NCBI GenBank assembly: GCA_902806565.1
Contig: CADCXA010000055.1
Coordinates: 372,001-436,000 of the forward strand
Source: Hypoxylon rubiginosum
Taxonomy: Eukaryota; Ascomycota; Sordariomycetes; Xylariales; Hypoxylaceae
DNA length: 64,000 bases
Direction: 5' to 3'
Each line of letters opens with the position of its first letter. The first letter of the stretch is position 1. The notes under the pieces were generated by a model. The model was not told the DNA's origin. It searched no databases and worked only from the letters and a program-made list of their open reading frames with translations. The position numbers were made by a program, and so were the translations under genes. Positions 1 through 11,886 of this stretch are shown here, piece after piece.

Positions 1-2602
1 CTGCTGTATGTTTCAGGGGCGTGATCCGAAGTAACCTGGGGTAATTGCGGGGAACCGATGGAGGGCGGAGAAGTTCGTTCTGGAGAAGACTCAGGGGTGG
101 CAACTTGTATATGCCTTACAGATGGCTCCGCGGCCCGTTATGTCCACATCACGGAGATCAAATCGCCGTTATGGAAGAGAGGCGAGATAACGAGGTGGGG
201 TCTCCAGGAGAAGATCATCGAGAGGAGAACGGAAGACGACGACGCCCACGGCGTCCTAAGCGAGTCCAAGACAACGGCGATAACGTGAAGCGAAGGCCGC
301 GATAAGTCCCACTAAACCTCCGAATTGGCATTGGAGGCCGGCCGCCGCGAGGAAAATCGAAATTTTCGAATTTTCACGGCGTCAACGCGAGGAAAAACGA
401 GAGGGAGAGACCCAAAATCTGCGTTTCCCTATTCCGGTTACCATCCACGTCTGGCCGCTAACGGTATACACCGTCCTAGAGGATCTTAATGAGATCTAGT
501 GTAACGCGATTGGAACGATGGTATTGGACAGGTGACACGCTATAGCACTATGTAAACGATTGATCAAAGGAAATGCCGTTCATATCCAGCCATGCCGAGA
601 CTGGGGTTGTGGAAAATATCGACGGGATATTATCCAGGGGTGTAGCGGACGCCAAGTCTGGCATGGTCCGTTGAGGAACCCCTGGCAATAGCGTCCGCCG
701 CCGTGTAATATTTAGCCAATTGGGGGCTAGGCCCTTGAGCCTTTGGAGCAGACTAACGCAAGGTCCTCGCGTGGTGTGGTTCGTTCAGACTTCGTCTCAT
801 CAAGTGACCTAGGTTGCCTAACGCTGTGCCGAACGTCTAGTTCTGGCTTCCGTGAGATACGGCGGTGGGAGGGAGGTCAGGCACGCCGACGGAGTGACGA
901 GATCCCTTAGACGGTTGCTGTTCCTAGTAGAAACAGGTATGTAGCTCAAGTCTCCTGGCTATACAACTCGTATAGCTATGCTTATAGTGTGTTATACTCG
1001 CATGGCACTCTGGGCCAATAGTTTACATGAGGAGATGACTTTAGGCAACTGGGGGGAACCCAACTCGGAGCTGGTCGATGCCAGAAAAAGAGATGAACAG
1101 GGCGTTAGACCAACCTATCATTGAGAAGATTTCATCTCGTTGATGTTGCCATTAATTTACCGAGTGATCCCATTGTTCATTGTTCATTCCTAACGCGGTG
1201 GGATACTCATCATGCTTCGCCACGGATAGTCCATCTAGAAGGGCCTTGATGGACTAGTGGCAAGGAAGATATCAGGGGTCCGTTTCTTCACGTAAAGTAT
1301 TACCATATAATATACTTCGTAGGCGCCACAGTAGCCGCGCCGCGAATCCATACAGCTGGACTGGCAAATGGACTCTATATCCCTCGAAAGGTTACTGAGG
1401 TAGGCATGCTCCGGTTCCGTTGAGCAAGTTGAGAGAGCGGTTTCGCTATTAGCGGCGACTGTAAAGCAGCGCCTAGGCCAGACCTGTCAATCTTTCGCTT
1501 GTATTTCCATATGTTGCAATGGGATGTTAGTCTAAACTTCCGTCCGACCTTGGCGTCCCTATAAATCACTGTCAGTGGGTAAATCTAGATTACCGAGATT
1601 TAGACAAGTAGACCCGCATATATCGCTCACTGGGCTGCTACGGACTGCTACTCTATACATGTACCTGCAGTGTAAGGTTGCCAGTGGCTATGTTGCAGCG
1701 ATCTTCCAAGTGTTAGCTTTACACGAAGCATCAAATCGCCTCCAGATGCTTCAGCGTATGGAGACCAGACGCTGACGAGGTGTCTAGGCGCCCTGAATAT
1801 AAGGCTTCCAAATTGGATGCTAATTTTTACCTCAGGAATCAATCTTATTAAATAGGAGACTTTTGTTTTTTTAAACCCCGTAATAAGATACACGTTACGG
1901 AGTGAAAAGCGAGGGTGAAAAGCGAGGGTGAAAAGGAGAAGGGCGGACCTACTATCCATTTCGCTCCAGGATGTTACCTACCTCCTAGGTACATATGAGA
2001 TAACTAACCTACAGGATATACGTTATTTTATGTTGATCGGTCTAAATATCTCGTTGAAAGGCATCTAAACTCTATAGACAATCAAATCTAGAAGCCAAAA
2101 TTTTGCAACGGATCAACTAGTTGAGAAGTTTGGCCTGCTGATTGACACCATCCAAGTATAGCGCGGTAGATATTCCACCAGAGGTCCAAGCTGATCAACT
2201 AGAGTTAATAAATCGATCGAATGGATTAGCTAACAAGCGTAACATCCTAACACGTATGTGGCAATAAATGGTAAAAGCGGGAGTAGTCCAAGACGGTAGT
2301 TAGAGCATTCATTACTGGCAATGGGGGCTTACACAGACCCGACTTCTCATCTCATCCATTTCTTGACATACATGCTAAAGCAGAGCAATACGCAACAGTT
2401 ACGGTCATGCCCTCGGTTAAGGGCATAAGCAGCACACCAACAGTCAAAGTCCTCAGGTGAATACAGCAAAGTTGAAAACAGCCAAGTTAAAGCAGGTATA
2501 TCAATCATAAACAAAAAGAAAGGGGGTATCCTCAACAATGCTTGCTCGGCCGCCCACTGCTAGCACAATCATCATCGACGCGGACCTCGGAGAGGACCAA
2601 GC
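1..2602. other. Gene-free stretch, no recognisable gene
   Basis: No open frame here has family motifs, and the few short frames (for example 45-305 +) look like chance. The stretch holds an imperfect hairpin at 1219-1261 and a short direct repeat of a 14-base unit (about 1904-1937, unit like AGCGAGGGTGAAAA). Base composition is mixed and shows no clear transposon ends. It may be the regulatory region of a gene beyond the left edge, or old decayed sequence. Confidence 0.5.
1219..1261. repeat. Imperfect hairpin
   Basis: Inner arms TAGTCCATC (1227-1235) and GATGGACTA (1248-1256) pair perfectly around a 12-base loop. The flanking GCCAC (1219-1223) and GTGGC (1257-1261) extend the stem after a 3-base bulge. 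No gene lies nearby and no function can be inferred. Confidence 0.5.
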
Positions 2603-5223
2603 TCACAAGAGTTCATCCTCGCCCGCCACGCCCTCCCACTTCTTCGCGGGAAGCTTTCGGACCTTCTTCGTCGGGCTGCCGCTACCCGACACCTTCAAGA
2701 CCTTCTTCTCCTCGCCCCCGCCGCTCACACGTAGGTGCTCCATTTTATTCCCTAGGCCGCCGAGTACGTCTGTCCCCGAAGATCTGAGGCTCGGTAAGTC
2801 CCCTCTTTCTTGCAGCGGGTTGCGTCTGCTCGGGGTTCTGCCCGACAACTCGCGCTTCAGGACGGTGACCTCTCGTCGCAGGCGCTCGTTCTCCTCCTCT
2901 AGGTTCTCGATCAGGATGTTCTCCTTGTCTTCGTTCTCCGCGTCGCCCTCATCCTCGCTGGGTGCTGTGACGGTAACGCCCACGCCGCGGGTCAGCACCT
3001 CCACCTTGCGGTCCCAGTGCTCCTCGCCGCGCTCCTGCTCAAGAGACAGCGAAGCCTTCCACCGGCCCATCTCCAAGGCGAGGCGCTGCTCAAAGTCCCC
3101 GTAGCACTCCTCTCGGATCTCCTGTTCCAGGTCCGCGATGCGATCCTCCATCGACATCAGGTGCGCCTCGGCAGACATCCGCGCTTCTGATTCCCGCACT
3201 AGCTCGCCGTTTAGCTGATCGATGATATCAGCCATTCTAGCAATCTCCAAAGCCGCATTCTCCATAGTCGCACGCTCTGTGTCCGACACAGGCGAGAAGG
3301 TCCTACTGTGCGAACCGGAGGGGTGGAAGTACGGCTTATGGTGAGACAAAATGGGCGAGCTTGTAGGGCTGCGGGAGCCAACGCTCGATTCCGACTGGTG
3401 AGACTGGATTGTGGTGTTTGCGTTGGCTAATATTGTAGAAGTGATAGAGGGAATACGCGGCACCGTCACCTCGCGAGCTAAAGCGCTATACCGTAGAATC
3501 TGAGACGTCGCATTGAAGTCTCCGAACGGATCAGCGGTGACGATCATGACGGCCTTTTGAGGTGCGCGTCTGCTGATAGCCGAGTGCGATAGCGAAGCTG
3601 AAGGGAACGAGTTGGAGAAGAGCAACTCGGTGAGTTTGCATTGACGGAATGGAACTAGGTTAGGCTGCCATTCCTTGTTAGTGAAGTCCTTGAGACTCAG
3701 TCCTCATACTACATACCTTCGTCGTGTTGCTAGCATCGCTCTGCATTTGCAGGCACTGTCCAAGATACATCAAACTTTCGTTGATTTTACCTGCCTCAGC
3801 GAGGGTTGTGCCTTGGGTCTTCGCATCTCTCGCGCGCTCACTGCCAGCTAAATCAACAATACTCAGCGTGCTGGTACCCCAGCGCCCGTTAGTTCGGCCA
3901 CGTCGCCTCTTCTTGATCTCTACACAGAAGAAGCCATGGCTCCTCGACGATACGCTATTACTACCTGTGCCGGCGACTCGTCTCTCGTGGAGTCCGGCCT
4001 CGAGAACCATCAGCGCCTCCTTAATGTTACCACAGATGACTTTCCGAAGTCCTGCTACAACTTTACGGTCGGGTGATAACTCCGTGTACTTGAAAAGGAG
4101 CGGCCGTCGTCGGTATTCCTTCGTGGCGTTCGACCTGATCGGGGGTGTGAGGAGGTCAAATATTCGATCGTTGTATACTTCGTACATCGAGATAACGATA
4201 GCATATTCGGCCGACGGGTCGCAGGACGCACGCACTGCACTGATATCTGGTGCCTGAGGCAGAGCGGACGGTCGTTGTAGGCGCCTCGGTGTTGGCGGCG
4301 GTGGGTAATCGCCCTTCAGTGGAGATTTAGTAACAGTCTTCTTGTTTTTCGCTGCTGAGGTGAGACACATGTAGTGCTTTTTAGGCGACGGAGAGTGAGC
4401 CAACTTTGGCTCATTAGACGCGACTGGCGCCTTGACGGGTGATACTGGTGGTCCCTGCTGACTAGGAGGTGTTGAAAGGGTGGTAATTCTCGACAACTCG
4501 TCTTCATGACTAACAAGTCGTACGCTGAGGGGGCTATCTGGAAAGCGGCCAGGTAGTTGGGGAGGTAGTAAGAAGGAGGGTCGTACAATCATTGGAGTTG
4601 CAGCTCTTGATCCAGCTCGAGATGGACCGCTGAAATCGCTGTACACCGTCTCGAGGAACGCTGGCGCGGAGTGGATGGTTGCTTCAGATGCATCCGAGGA
4701 CCTTATACTAGCCTCCAGTATAGGAGACGTTTCGCAGTCCACGATATTTGAGTCGATAGATCGGAATAAGACATCAAGAGCAAGTTGGGTCAAGCCTCGC
4801 TGGCTTCGGGATCCGAGCATTGTGTGTGTCTAAAAGACATATAATTAATCATCTCATTTTCATCTCTAGCACTACAGATACACGTACCTTGCCAGAGCCG
4901 GTGACTCCTAGAGTAGCTAGTAAACCGTCTGTGCCATCGCCGCCGTGAGGCGCTAGCACACCCTCAACCAAGGGAAGCACTCTCGTGCCCTGAAATAAAT
5001 CGAGCTGTGTAGCATCCTCCTCGAAGACTTGTGTAAAGGCGAATTTCTCAATCGCTCGTCTTCGATCGTTCGGAGGATTTAAAGTGATATGCGTCGGAGC
5101 ATCGTTCTCTGGAGAATCTTCAACTGAGAGGAAGCGCTCAGCACTAGCGTTTCCAGCTGGAGGAGGGCGCAGTCGCAAGTAGACCTGAAAGAGGTTCGCG
5201 TGAGGCTTTTGAGGCGGTTCCAT
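2603..5223 (-). CDS. Kinesin-6-like motor protein (MKLP/KIF20 type)
   Basis: This is a plus-end type kinesin motor ATPase, probably acting at the spindle midzone and in cytokinesis. Three exons, 5223-4888, 4829-3717 and 3664-2603, give about 836 residues. Visible motor motifs are the P-loop GSGKTHTM (about 109-116, split by intron 1), YEVYNDR (about 328), switch I SNSVSSRSH (about 402) and switch II DLAGSER (about 438). The motor ends with PFRQCKLTELLF and RYSALAREV. A Pro/Ser-rich insert of about 175 residues lies between the helix after the P-loop and YEVYNDR, that is in loop L6, where kinesin-6 motors carry their insert. A coiled coil (ADIIDQLNGEL..., then EENERLRREVTVLKREL) and a basic tail follow. 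The start codon directly abuts a CAG/TAG triplet repeat in the 5' leader. Motor assignment is firm; the kinesin-6 subclass is an inference from the insert position. Confidence 0.9.
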
Positions 5224-5264
5224 GATAGCAGCAGTAGCAGTAGCAGCAGTAGCAGTAGCAGTAG
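5224..5264. repeat. CAG/TAG triplet microsatellite in kinesin 5' leader
   Basis: A run of mixed CAG and TAG triplets starts at the base next to the kinesin start codon. On the gene strand it is CTG/CTA-rich leader sequence. Confidence 0.8.
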
Positions 5265-5301
5265 AATTGCAATGCAGATAATGCGGTGAGAGTTGGCAAG
5301 C

Positions 5302-5329
5302 GTCGAAGGTCGAAGGTCGAAGGTCGAAA
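5302..5329. repeat. GTCGAAG heptamer tandem repeat
   Basis: About four copies of GTCGAAG in tandem, 80 bp upstream of the kinesin start codon. Confidence 0.8.
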
Positions 5330-8300
5330 ATCGAAGCAATGCTGAAAGGCGAATCAATGCGATGGGTGCAACTACATGCAATGCAGCAAGATGCACAATG
5401 TAGGCCCTCGAAACTTCAACCTGTTTTACAATGCACGAAATGTTCCGTCTAGCATGGGTGTAACTCTGGAAAGAAAACGGTTGGAGGTTTGAAAGTTGTA
5501 GAGTGGATAAGATACGAAGTACAATATGTACTAAGAATTGTAGGGCGGCCAATCCTTTTTTTTTTTTGCTACTTTTGCTAGGTATGAACAAGTCAATATT
5601 TACTTGACAAGTTTGATTGTTTCGCCGGCAACCAAGCTAGGGCCACAGCTACAGCCAATTGCTTGGCTGTCTGGCAGCTGTTTGGCAGCTATTTGGTCAG
5701 TCAGGTATCCCCACTATTGAGGCTAATGTTCGTTTCCTCAGGCACTAAAAGATACTGCCGCTACCTACCGCCCCTCACCGCCTCAGGCACGGCAGAATCT
5801 TTTCTATAAGTAGGCGGCCCTGCTCCCAGAATTCTCTCCCTCTTTTTTCTTTCTTCCTTAGCTCTCTTTGCCTTTTGGCTTAGATCAAGTGTAGTATCTG
5901 TTCTTTTCAGTTTAATCTCTGAAAGAGTTCTACTTGAACTCAATCTTGATTATTCTTATTTTTGTCTCTAGGGAGCGCATCCTCTGGGCTTGCCCATGAT
6001 CGCTTCCATTGTGTCCCTGGTATTACACTGCCTCCAGGTGACGCGAACAACTCATTTTTCATTGCAACCACTAGCTAGCTTAGTGGTGTAAAGAAGAATC
6101 CTCTCTGTCGCTGCCATGGTTGCGTGGTATCGCGTTCCAACAAACTGAATGGGCGTCGATCTCTTACCGAATGCCATATTTCCGACCTGTCATTTCAATA
6201 TCTGCGTAACCTCGCGGTGTTCTCATATCAAGCCTACATGTATTTGCATTTGAGTAACATTGGCCACGTACTTGGGTCCCTCCGAACGGTATGTAAGGCG
6301 ATAGAGGACGGAGGCTGGGAGGTAGGGAGAATGGGGTCTATCCGTTCAATGCTCACGGTAAAATCTTAGATGTCGCATGAGGCCAATCAAAATACGTGAG
6401 TCAAGATATTGCATTGGCTCTGCGCCTACAAGGCGCCGCCAACGAGGCTACCAAGTCTATTTCTAGATAGCTCAAGGCCAAATCAGACATGAGCAATTTC
6501 GTGCTGTGCATCTCTCGTAATGACCTGTCAATTTTGCGTATTTTTACAACTATCGATTTATACATGTAACCTGGCTCATTTTGCTCCCTTCCTACTTGTC
6601 AGCTTGTTAAACGTAGTGTTACCAACTGGACCGGCGTGAATAAGATATGTCCAAAATGAGCAATCTCGATTTCATGCAAAATGCACGTCACCATCGATAC
6701 CATCTTTTCAGTGGACAGCTGGAACATACATGGATTATGGGATGTCCCTATGCTGGTATGAGCTGAACAGATCCGGTAAGAAACGGAGAGAGAATCAATA
6801 CATCCGAAAGAGAAGGTCTACTTTATGTAACTTTAGGGATCATCGTGGAGCTCGGTTGGGGTTTGGCTCGATGCTCGACTGATAATCTGGACGGTGGTGG
6901 AGATAAATGAATATAAATCCTTGTTTCTGTTCGTCATCGTCGCCGAGTGGTTGGATGGGTCGATGGGGGGTATAATCGGAAGTTGACGAGATTTTCGATA
7001 CACCTTCGCCTATGTTGTATGTATATGTGGTTATATGTGGTGTGTATACGTACCTACATCCAATGTGACAAGTTTTTACAAATGATCCCATCTCGCCTAT
7101 TTATCTGTTTTCGTACGCACAAGGAGGCTCCAAATGCAATACTACACCTTCTCCATCTCTCCAGCTCTCCGTCTCCCCATCTCCAATAACCAATATAGCT
7201 GGTAATGTAGCGGTAGACCCTGAAAATGTAAACAGCCACACGGAGCGGCATCTAGATGAGGCAGGCAGTTGGAAAGAGTATCCGAATTGCCCATACACAT
7301 GTCTATAATGCACCTGATGAGCAATGTGAAAAGTACTGAAAGCGAAAACCCCATTCGGAGGGGTTCCTCTGTGTCATAGTCCCAGAATACTGTATGACTC
7401 CTCTTAGGATCGTCACAAGAGAGCTTCTAGGCTTCGAACAAGTTTTCGGTGGATACTGTGGACTTGGGCTAGGTCTGATAGTGGGACAGGATAGAATGTT
7501 TCTTCGCTGTTTTGCTAACGATGGCGGGCGACGAGAATATTGAGGTGGATCTTGGAGTCGAAGACGCCTCGAAATATTAGGATTCGAATGCGGCTTGTAG
7601 CGTGCGTGCGTGCGTATATGTGTACATAGATATGTGCACGCAGCTTGGAAATTGGGCTGCTAGACATGAGACATGCATCAATTGCCAGCACGGCAGCACG
7701 GGAGCAAGCCCTAAAATAAAATAAAAATCACCCCTAAAAACAGCCATTCCGCGTTGTTCTCACAGTGGACCGTAAGCCGTTGTTCAGTGGCTCTTGAGGG
7801 GTTTTAGGCTCTAGCGCATCGATTAATGCAAGTCAAAAAGAGCGGTGACGCAAAGCTGAAAAGGGTATAGCTTTGTCCTACTTGCGGCGGGCCAATCAGG
7901 GACCGTTTGAACGGCGGGAGTTCAGGGTCACCCCACCAATAGAAAACCAAATAGAAAAAAAAAGTTTAGCTGCCAGCCAACCCTGGTCAGCCAGTTAGGT
8001 GGGATAAATCCACGGTCATTTTTTCCCGGTACGGGTTTGAACCTTTTTTTTTTTTTCTCTTCCTACTTTTTCCTCCCAGGAAAACCAAACAACCCAACAG
8101 ACAACGAAGTCGCAATATAACAGCTCCTAAAAGGATATTCTAGTCAGATCACATTACAACTTCGTCGAGACCATGCCTTCGGCCATCGCTGAGCTGTAAA
8201 TCCCCACTACGGGACATGCCTGGCTACTCCGGACATGTCCCGTAGTCCAGCAGTTCACCGAGATATTCAATCATAATTCCGACCCTCGACGAAGTTATAC

Positions 8301-8715
8301 AGGCTTTCACTGTCTTGTGTGCCACTTCTAATTCGAAGGGTGCCTCCCGGAAGTCTGAATACTCAACACAATTACTACACATCTCGCCCATCCAATACGG
8401 GCCTTCACGACCGATCACGACTTGGTGACGACCACGTACCCTCTCCCCCCTCTCTCTCACCAATTCCTATACCCCGTTCCGTATAGTTTTGTACCACTAT
8501 ACTCTAAAGGATAGCATCTAAAGAAGAGGAGGCCTGCTCGAGTATAGAACTTGGGAAATATACAATTCTAGAGGACCGTAATTGCATTGTTCTCGAGAGT
8601 CAATCAGGCTTCACCGCCGTTTGTCTCGATACCCTCAGCCCCGTGTACGAGGGTGGAACCCTAACCAACCCCTGCATATCTGGTACATTACACACGACTA
8701 GGTACACACATCACA
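5330..8715. other. Long gene-free stretch between divergent genes
   Basis: No convincing gene. A 60-codon frame at 5943-5761 (-) encodes a Lys/Arg/Glu-rich segment and could be a transposon or gene relic, but nothing around it supports a gene. The stretch contains a GTGCGTGC-type simple repeat near 7600, poly-T and poly-A runs, and a strong perfect hairpin at 8207-8245. The last few hundred bases before 8716 are presumably the promoter of the acidic nuclear protein gene. Confidence 0.5.
8207..8245. repeat. Perfect 12-bp inverted repeat (hairpin)
   Basis: Arms CTACGGGACATG (8207-8218) and CATGTCCCGTAG (8234-8245) are exact reverse complements around a 15-base loop. It lies about 470 bp upstream of the IFH1-like gene. 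It could be a decayed transposon end pair, a transcribed hairpin or a protein-binding palindrome; the sequence does not say which. Confidence 0.7.
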
Positions 8716-10542
8716 ATGTCCCGGAACGTTCGACAACAAAGGCCCCCAACTACGCCTGTCAAGGCCTCCAGGCGTCGCGGCTCTGACGCTTCGTCGTCGC
8801 TTGACCTTTCCGACGAGGGTGGCTATTCAGGGGTAGACGACATCAGTGACTCCGAAGATGACGAGGAGGACATAAATGCGGCCGAGGAGGAGCACATTCT
8901 TTCCGACGAACTGCAAATTGTTCGTAGCTCTAGCTCCCCTCGGCCGCATCATGTTAAGGTAGAAGAGAGTGAGGAAGTAGAGGAAGAGCAGGACGACGAT
9001 GACGACGATGACGACGACGAAGACGACGACAACGACGACGAGGATGATTACGAGGGAGATAATGACGACGCAGATGAGAACGCAAGTTGGGACGGTATTT
9101 CGTCAGAGGCAGATGCTGACGATGACATAACAATTGATCAGGGCTATACGAGCACTGAACGCCGTGTGCGTTTTGATATCCCCGAGGACTCGTCGGATGG
9201 CGATTCGACTGAAACAGATGATGATGTTGACCAAGGTTTTTTCCCTGACCTCTTCGTTGATAAGAGCATCCTTGACCCTTCTTTCCGTCGAGAAATTGAG
9301 CATGATCCCGACCCCTATGATTCCTCTAACTCGGAAGCCTTCTGGGATTTACATGGCAACGGTAGCGTGGTCGAGGATATCATTGATGATGATTTTCAGG
9401 CTCTTATCAACGCCATGGAAGATGATGATAGCACACCAGTTGCCACTCCTATGACAAACCATGAGCTATCAACTGCCGTATCCACCCCGGCTGGCTTATC
9501 CGAGGATGATGAAGGTTCCCTCGATGGTTATCAAAGTGAGTTTAGACGAATCGGCTAGTGTCTAACTTCGTGCTAATCATCCCACTTAGCTGATGGGGAT
9601 ACTACCGATGAAGAAGACCCGCCTGAGAAACCTGTTCGACGTAAGAGTCGGCGGGAGGCTGCGGACGATGCTTCTGATTCGGATGGCGTGACGCTCATCC
9701 GACCTCGCCGTGGTCAGCCGCGTGTCGGTCGCTTCAACCTCGACAAGTCCAGTAAAAAGCCCATCGCCATACTAAATCCGCGTACCGGGAAGATGATGAT
9801 CTTTACTCATCAATGCATGAGGGGGAGGGGTTTCGACCTTTCTCCTGAGCAATTCAATTTCCAATATTTCGAACAGGCACAGTCGTCGCCCATTCTGAGC
9901 AATCCCGGCAGCATCATGATGAGCGGCATGATCTCCTCCAGCACGTATGGAGACTTTATGAATACGCATGCTGTTGGTCCTGCCGAGGCCTGGTACTCCC
10001 AAGCATCCGACGGGAATGTGGTTGAGTCGTCCGATTCCGATGACCAAGTCGTCGATGAAGCGGAGAAGAGTCTCAGGCTCGAGGATTTTATCACCCTAGA
10101 TGACGATGGTGAATCGTCAGAAGAAGAGAAGGATACTGAGCAAGACGAAGCAGATGACGATATGTTCCGTACACCCGGTCGCCCCGGAACTGCTTCCAGC
10201 GACGTGGCCTCCCTCCTCGATCACTTCCAGCATAATACCAACATTGTTGGTGCATTCCGCCGGGATCAAGCGAATCATCAGTTGATTAGCCGTAGCAAAG
10301 CTACCCGAGATTCTCTTGCGTTCTCCGGCCCCTATTTCGAAGGCACTCTTCGCGGCATTAAAGAGGGGCGTATTGCTACTACCAACATCCCCATTTCGCC
10401 CATGCGAAAGCAGAAGAGAATGCCAGAGCTTGCCAGTAGTCCTCTTTCGACCGTATCGCAAAAGAGGAAATCCTCGTCGGAGCACCATATGGGTCATAAA
10501 CGGCAGAGAAGCATGCCTGACGTAGATGTTTTGAGAATATGA
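8716..10542 (+). CDS. Acidic nuclear protein, tentatively IFH1/CRF1-like transcription cofactor
   Basis: Two exons, 8716-9535 and 9590-10542 (intron GTGAGT..TTAG), give about 590 residues. The N-terminal half is extremely acidic, with an Asp/Glu run at about residues 88-115. It is followed by a conserved-looking block, FFPDLFVDKSILDPSFRREI, with EAFWDLHG. The second half has basic patches (PVRRKSRRE), an acidic block with SLRLEDFITLDDD, and a basic tail ending near KRQRSMPDVDVL that looks like a nuclear localisation signal. The acidic character and the FFPDLFVD...LEDFI arrangement resemble the Ifh1/Crf1 cofactors that bind the forkhead factor Fhl1 at ribosomal protein genes. That match is from memory of the family pattern and is weak. 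A generic acidic chromatin protein is the alternative. Confidence 0.85.
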
Positions 10543-11886
10543 TTCTTTGCATCGCCTCGACCCCTCGCCCGACACATTTTCCAAAGACGCCAATGGACGG
10601 TGTGACCTTCCACCATAGGTCATTCCCTGGCCATTGAACCGCATACCTGCATAGCACAATTTCTCATGTTTGATGTAAATTCTTTTCCTTTTACTAAACG
10701 TACGGCTTGACGGCGGAGGCCCTTTTGGGCCCGCTCCCGATTTCTCGACCCGTACCACTCAAGCAAGGCAGAGATGACCTGGCCACGCTCCAATCGCACA
10801 GCGTCGTCAGTCATGATCGAGCCTGTTAAAAGATAATTCTACCAAGAATTCCAGCCAAGGCATTCCGAAGAGGCTCAGGCATTAGCAATGGTTTCCTTGA
10901 TATAACCCGTTTCCTTTTTTACATTCCAGAAAATCGAGCAGACTATGACTTCACAAGTCAATGGCAAGCTACTTCCCCTTGTTCAGGCGGACGTGGGCAG
11001 AAATACCCACGACGCAATGGATGACGAACGTTGAGCCGCGTACTGATACGAGACTCAGTTGTAGTCGCAATAATGCCGAAAGGTATTAATGCTTCCTCAT
11101 CTGTCTCTGGGTATACAAAAACGGTAGACACCACGCAGTTGGTCTAGTCAACGACAGTTTTTCAGTAATCTCAATCTAAAGCTATTTCACCTACTATCGT
11201 GTCCATGTTTGTCTGTGATTCTCTAATGAATAGAATAGTTTGAGGACGGCACTGTTATATCCACCTATGTCCCAAAGAATCTGAACCCTAAGAACTACCG
11301 ACATGGTAAGTGCTCTCGTGATGGTTATTAGAAGGTCTTAACCATCGACGCCATTCAAGTTTAGCACCCGGCCCACTCGGGAGGGAAACGGTGTTGACAG
11401 TGATGCCACTCGTTCTTCAGGCAAAAGATAGCACGTAAAAAATTGCGTTGCTAATATAACTTCAAAATTAATTGTTTGAGTCTCACCATAATAGAGGCAA
11501 GTTGATTTATAACCTCATAAAACTAGCCTACTTATCTTAATTACTCTGAGTCGGCAAGTCGACGGAATCAACTCTCTTCCATCTTGCCGGGGAAAAACAC
11601 TCCCTAAAGAGACCTGATTTCAAAAAAAAGACATTTCATGACCCCCATGCTTGGCCGGTAGTACAAGGACCGCCCGATGTCTCGTCGCCGAGGAGAAACA
11701 AGAAAAAAACTAACCATTACACCTCGTTTGCAAGATCCTCCCCTTCCAAACGAGTCCGATCCTTTTTTCTTTTTGTTCCAATCTCAATTCGTGATACAAA
11801 TCCTCATCTCCCCTCTTCCCCCTTCCTCCTCGAAAGTAACGTAAAGTTGCTTTCTGCCACCTTCCCTCGTGATGAATGCTATAGTC
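10543..11886. other. Intergenic stretch
   Basis: This lies between the 3' ends of two convergent genes (the acidic protein + and the Ish1 protein -). It must contain both 3' untranslated regions. It includes pyrimidine-rich tracts around 11750-11830. No gene or structured repeat was seen. Confidence 0.5.

Noticed and set aside
45..305. Overlapping frames of 86 and 76 codons (+)
   Set aside because: Arg-rich chance frames with no family features, splice support or conserved motif.
2538..3104. 188-codon frame (+)
   Set aside because: It is antisense to the third exon of the kinesin gene, and its Ser/Pro/Arg bias mirrors coiled-coil codons on the other strand.
5761..5943. 60-codon Lys/Arg-rich frame (-) that might be a transposon piece
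   Set aside because: Too short, with no motif and no flanking coding sequence; left as part of the gene-free stretch.
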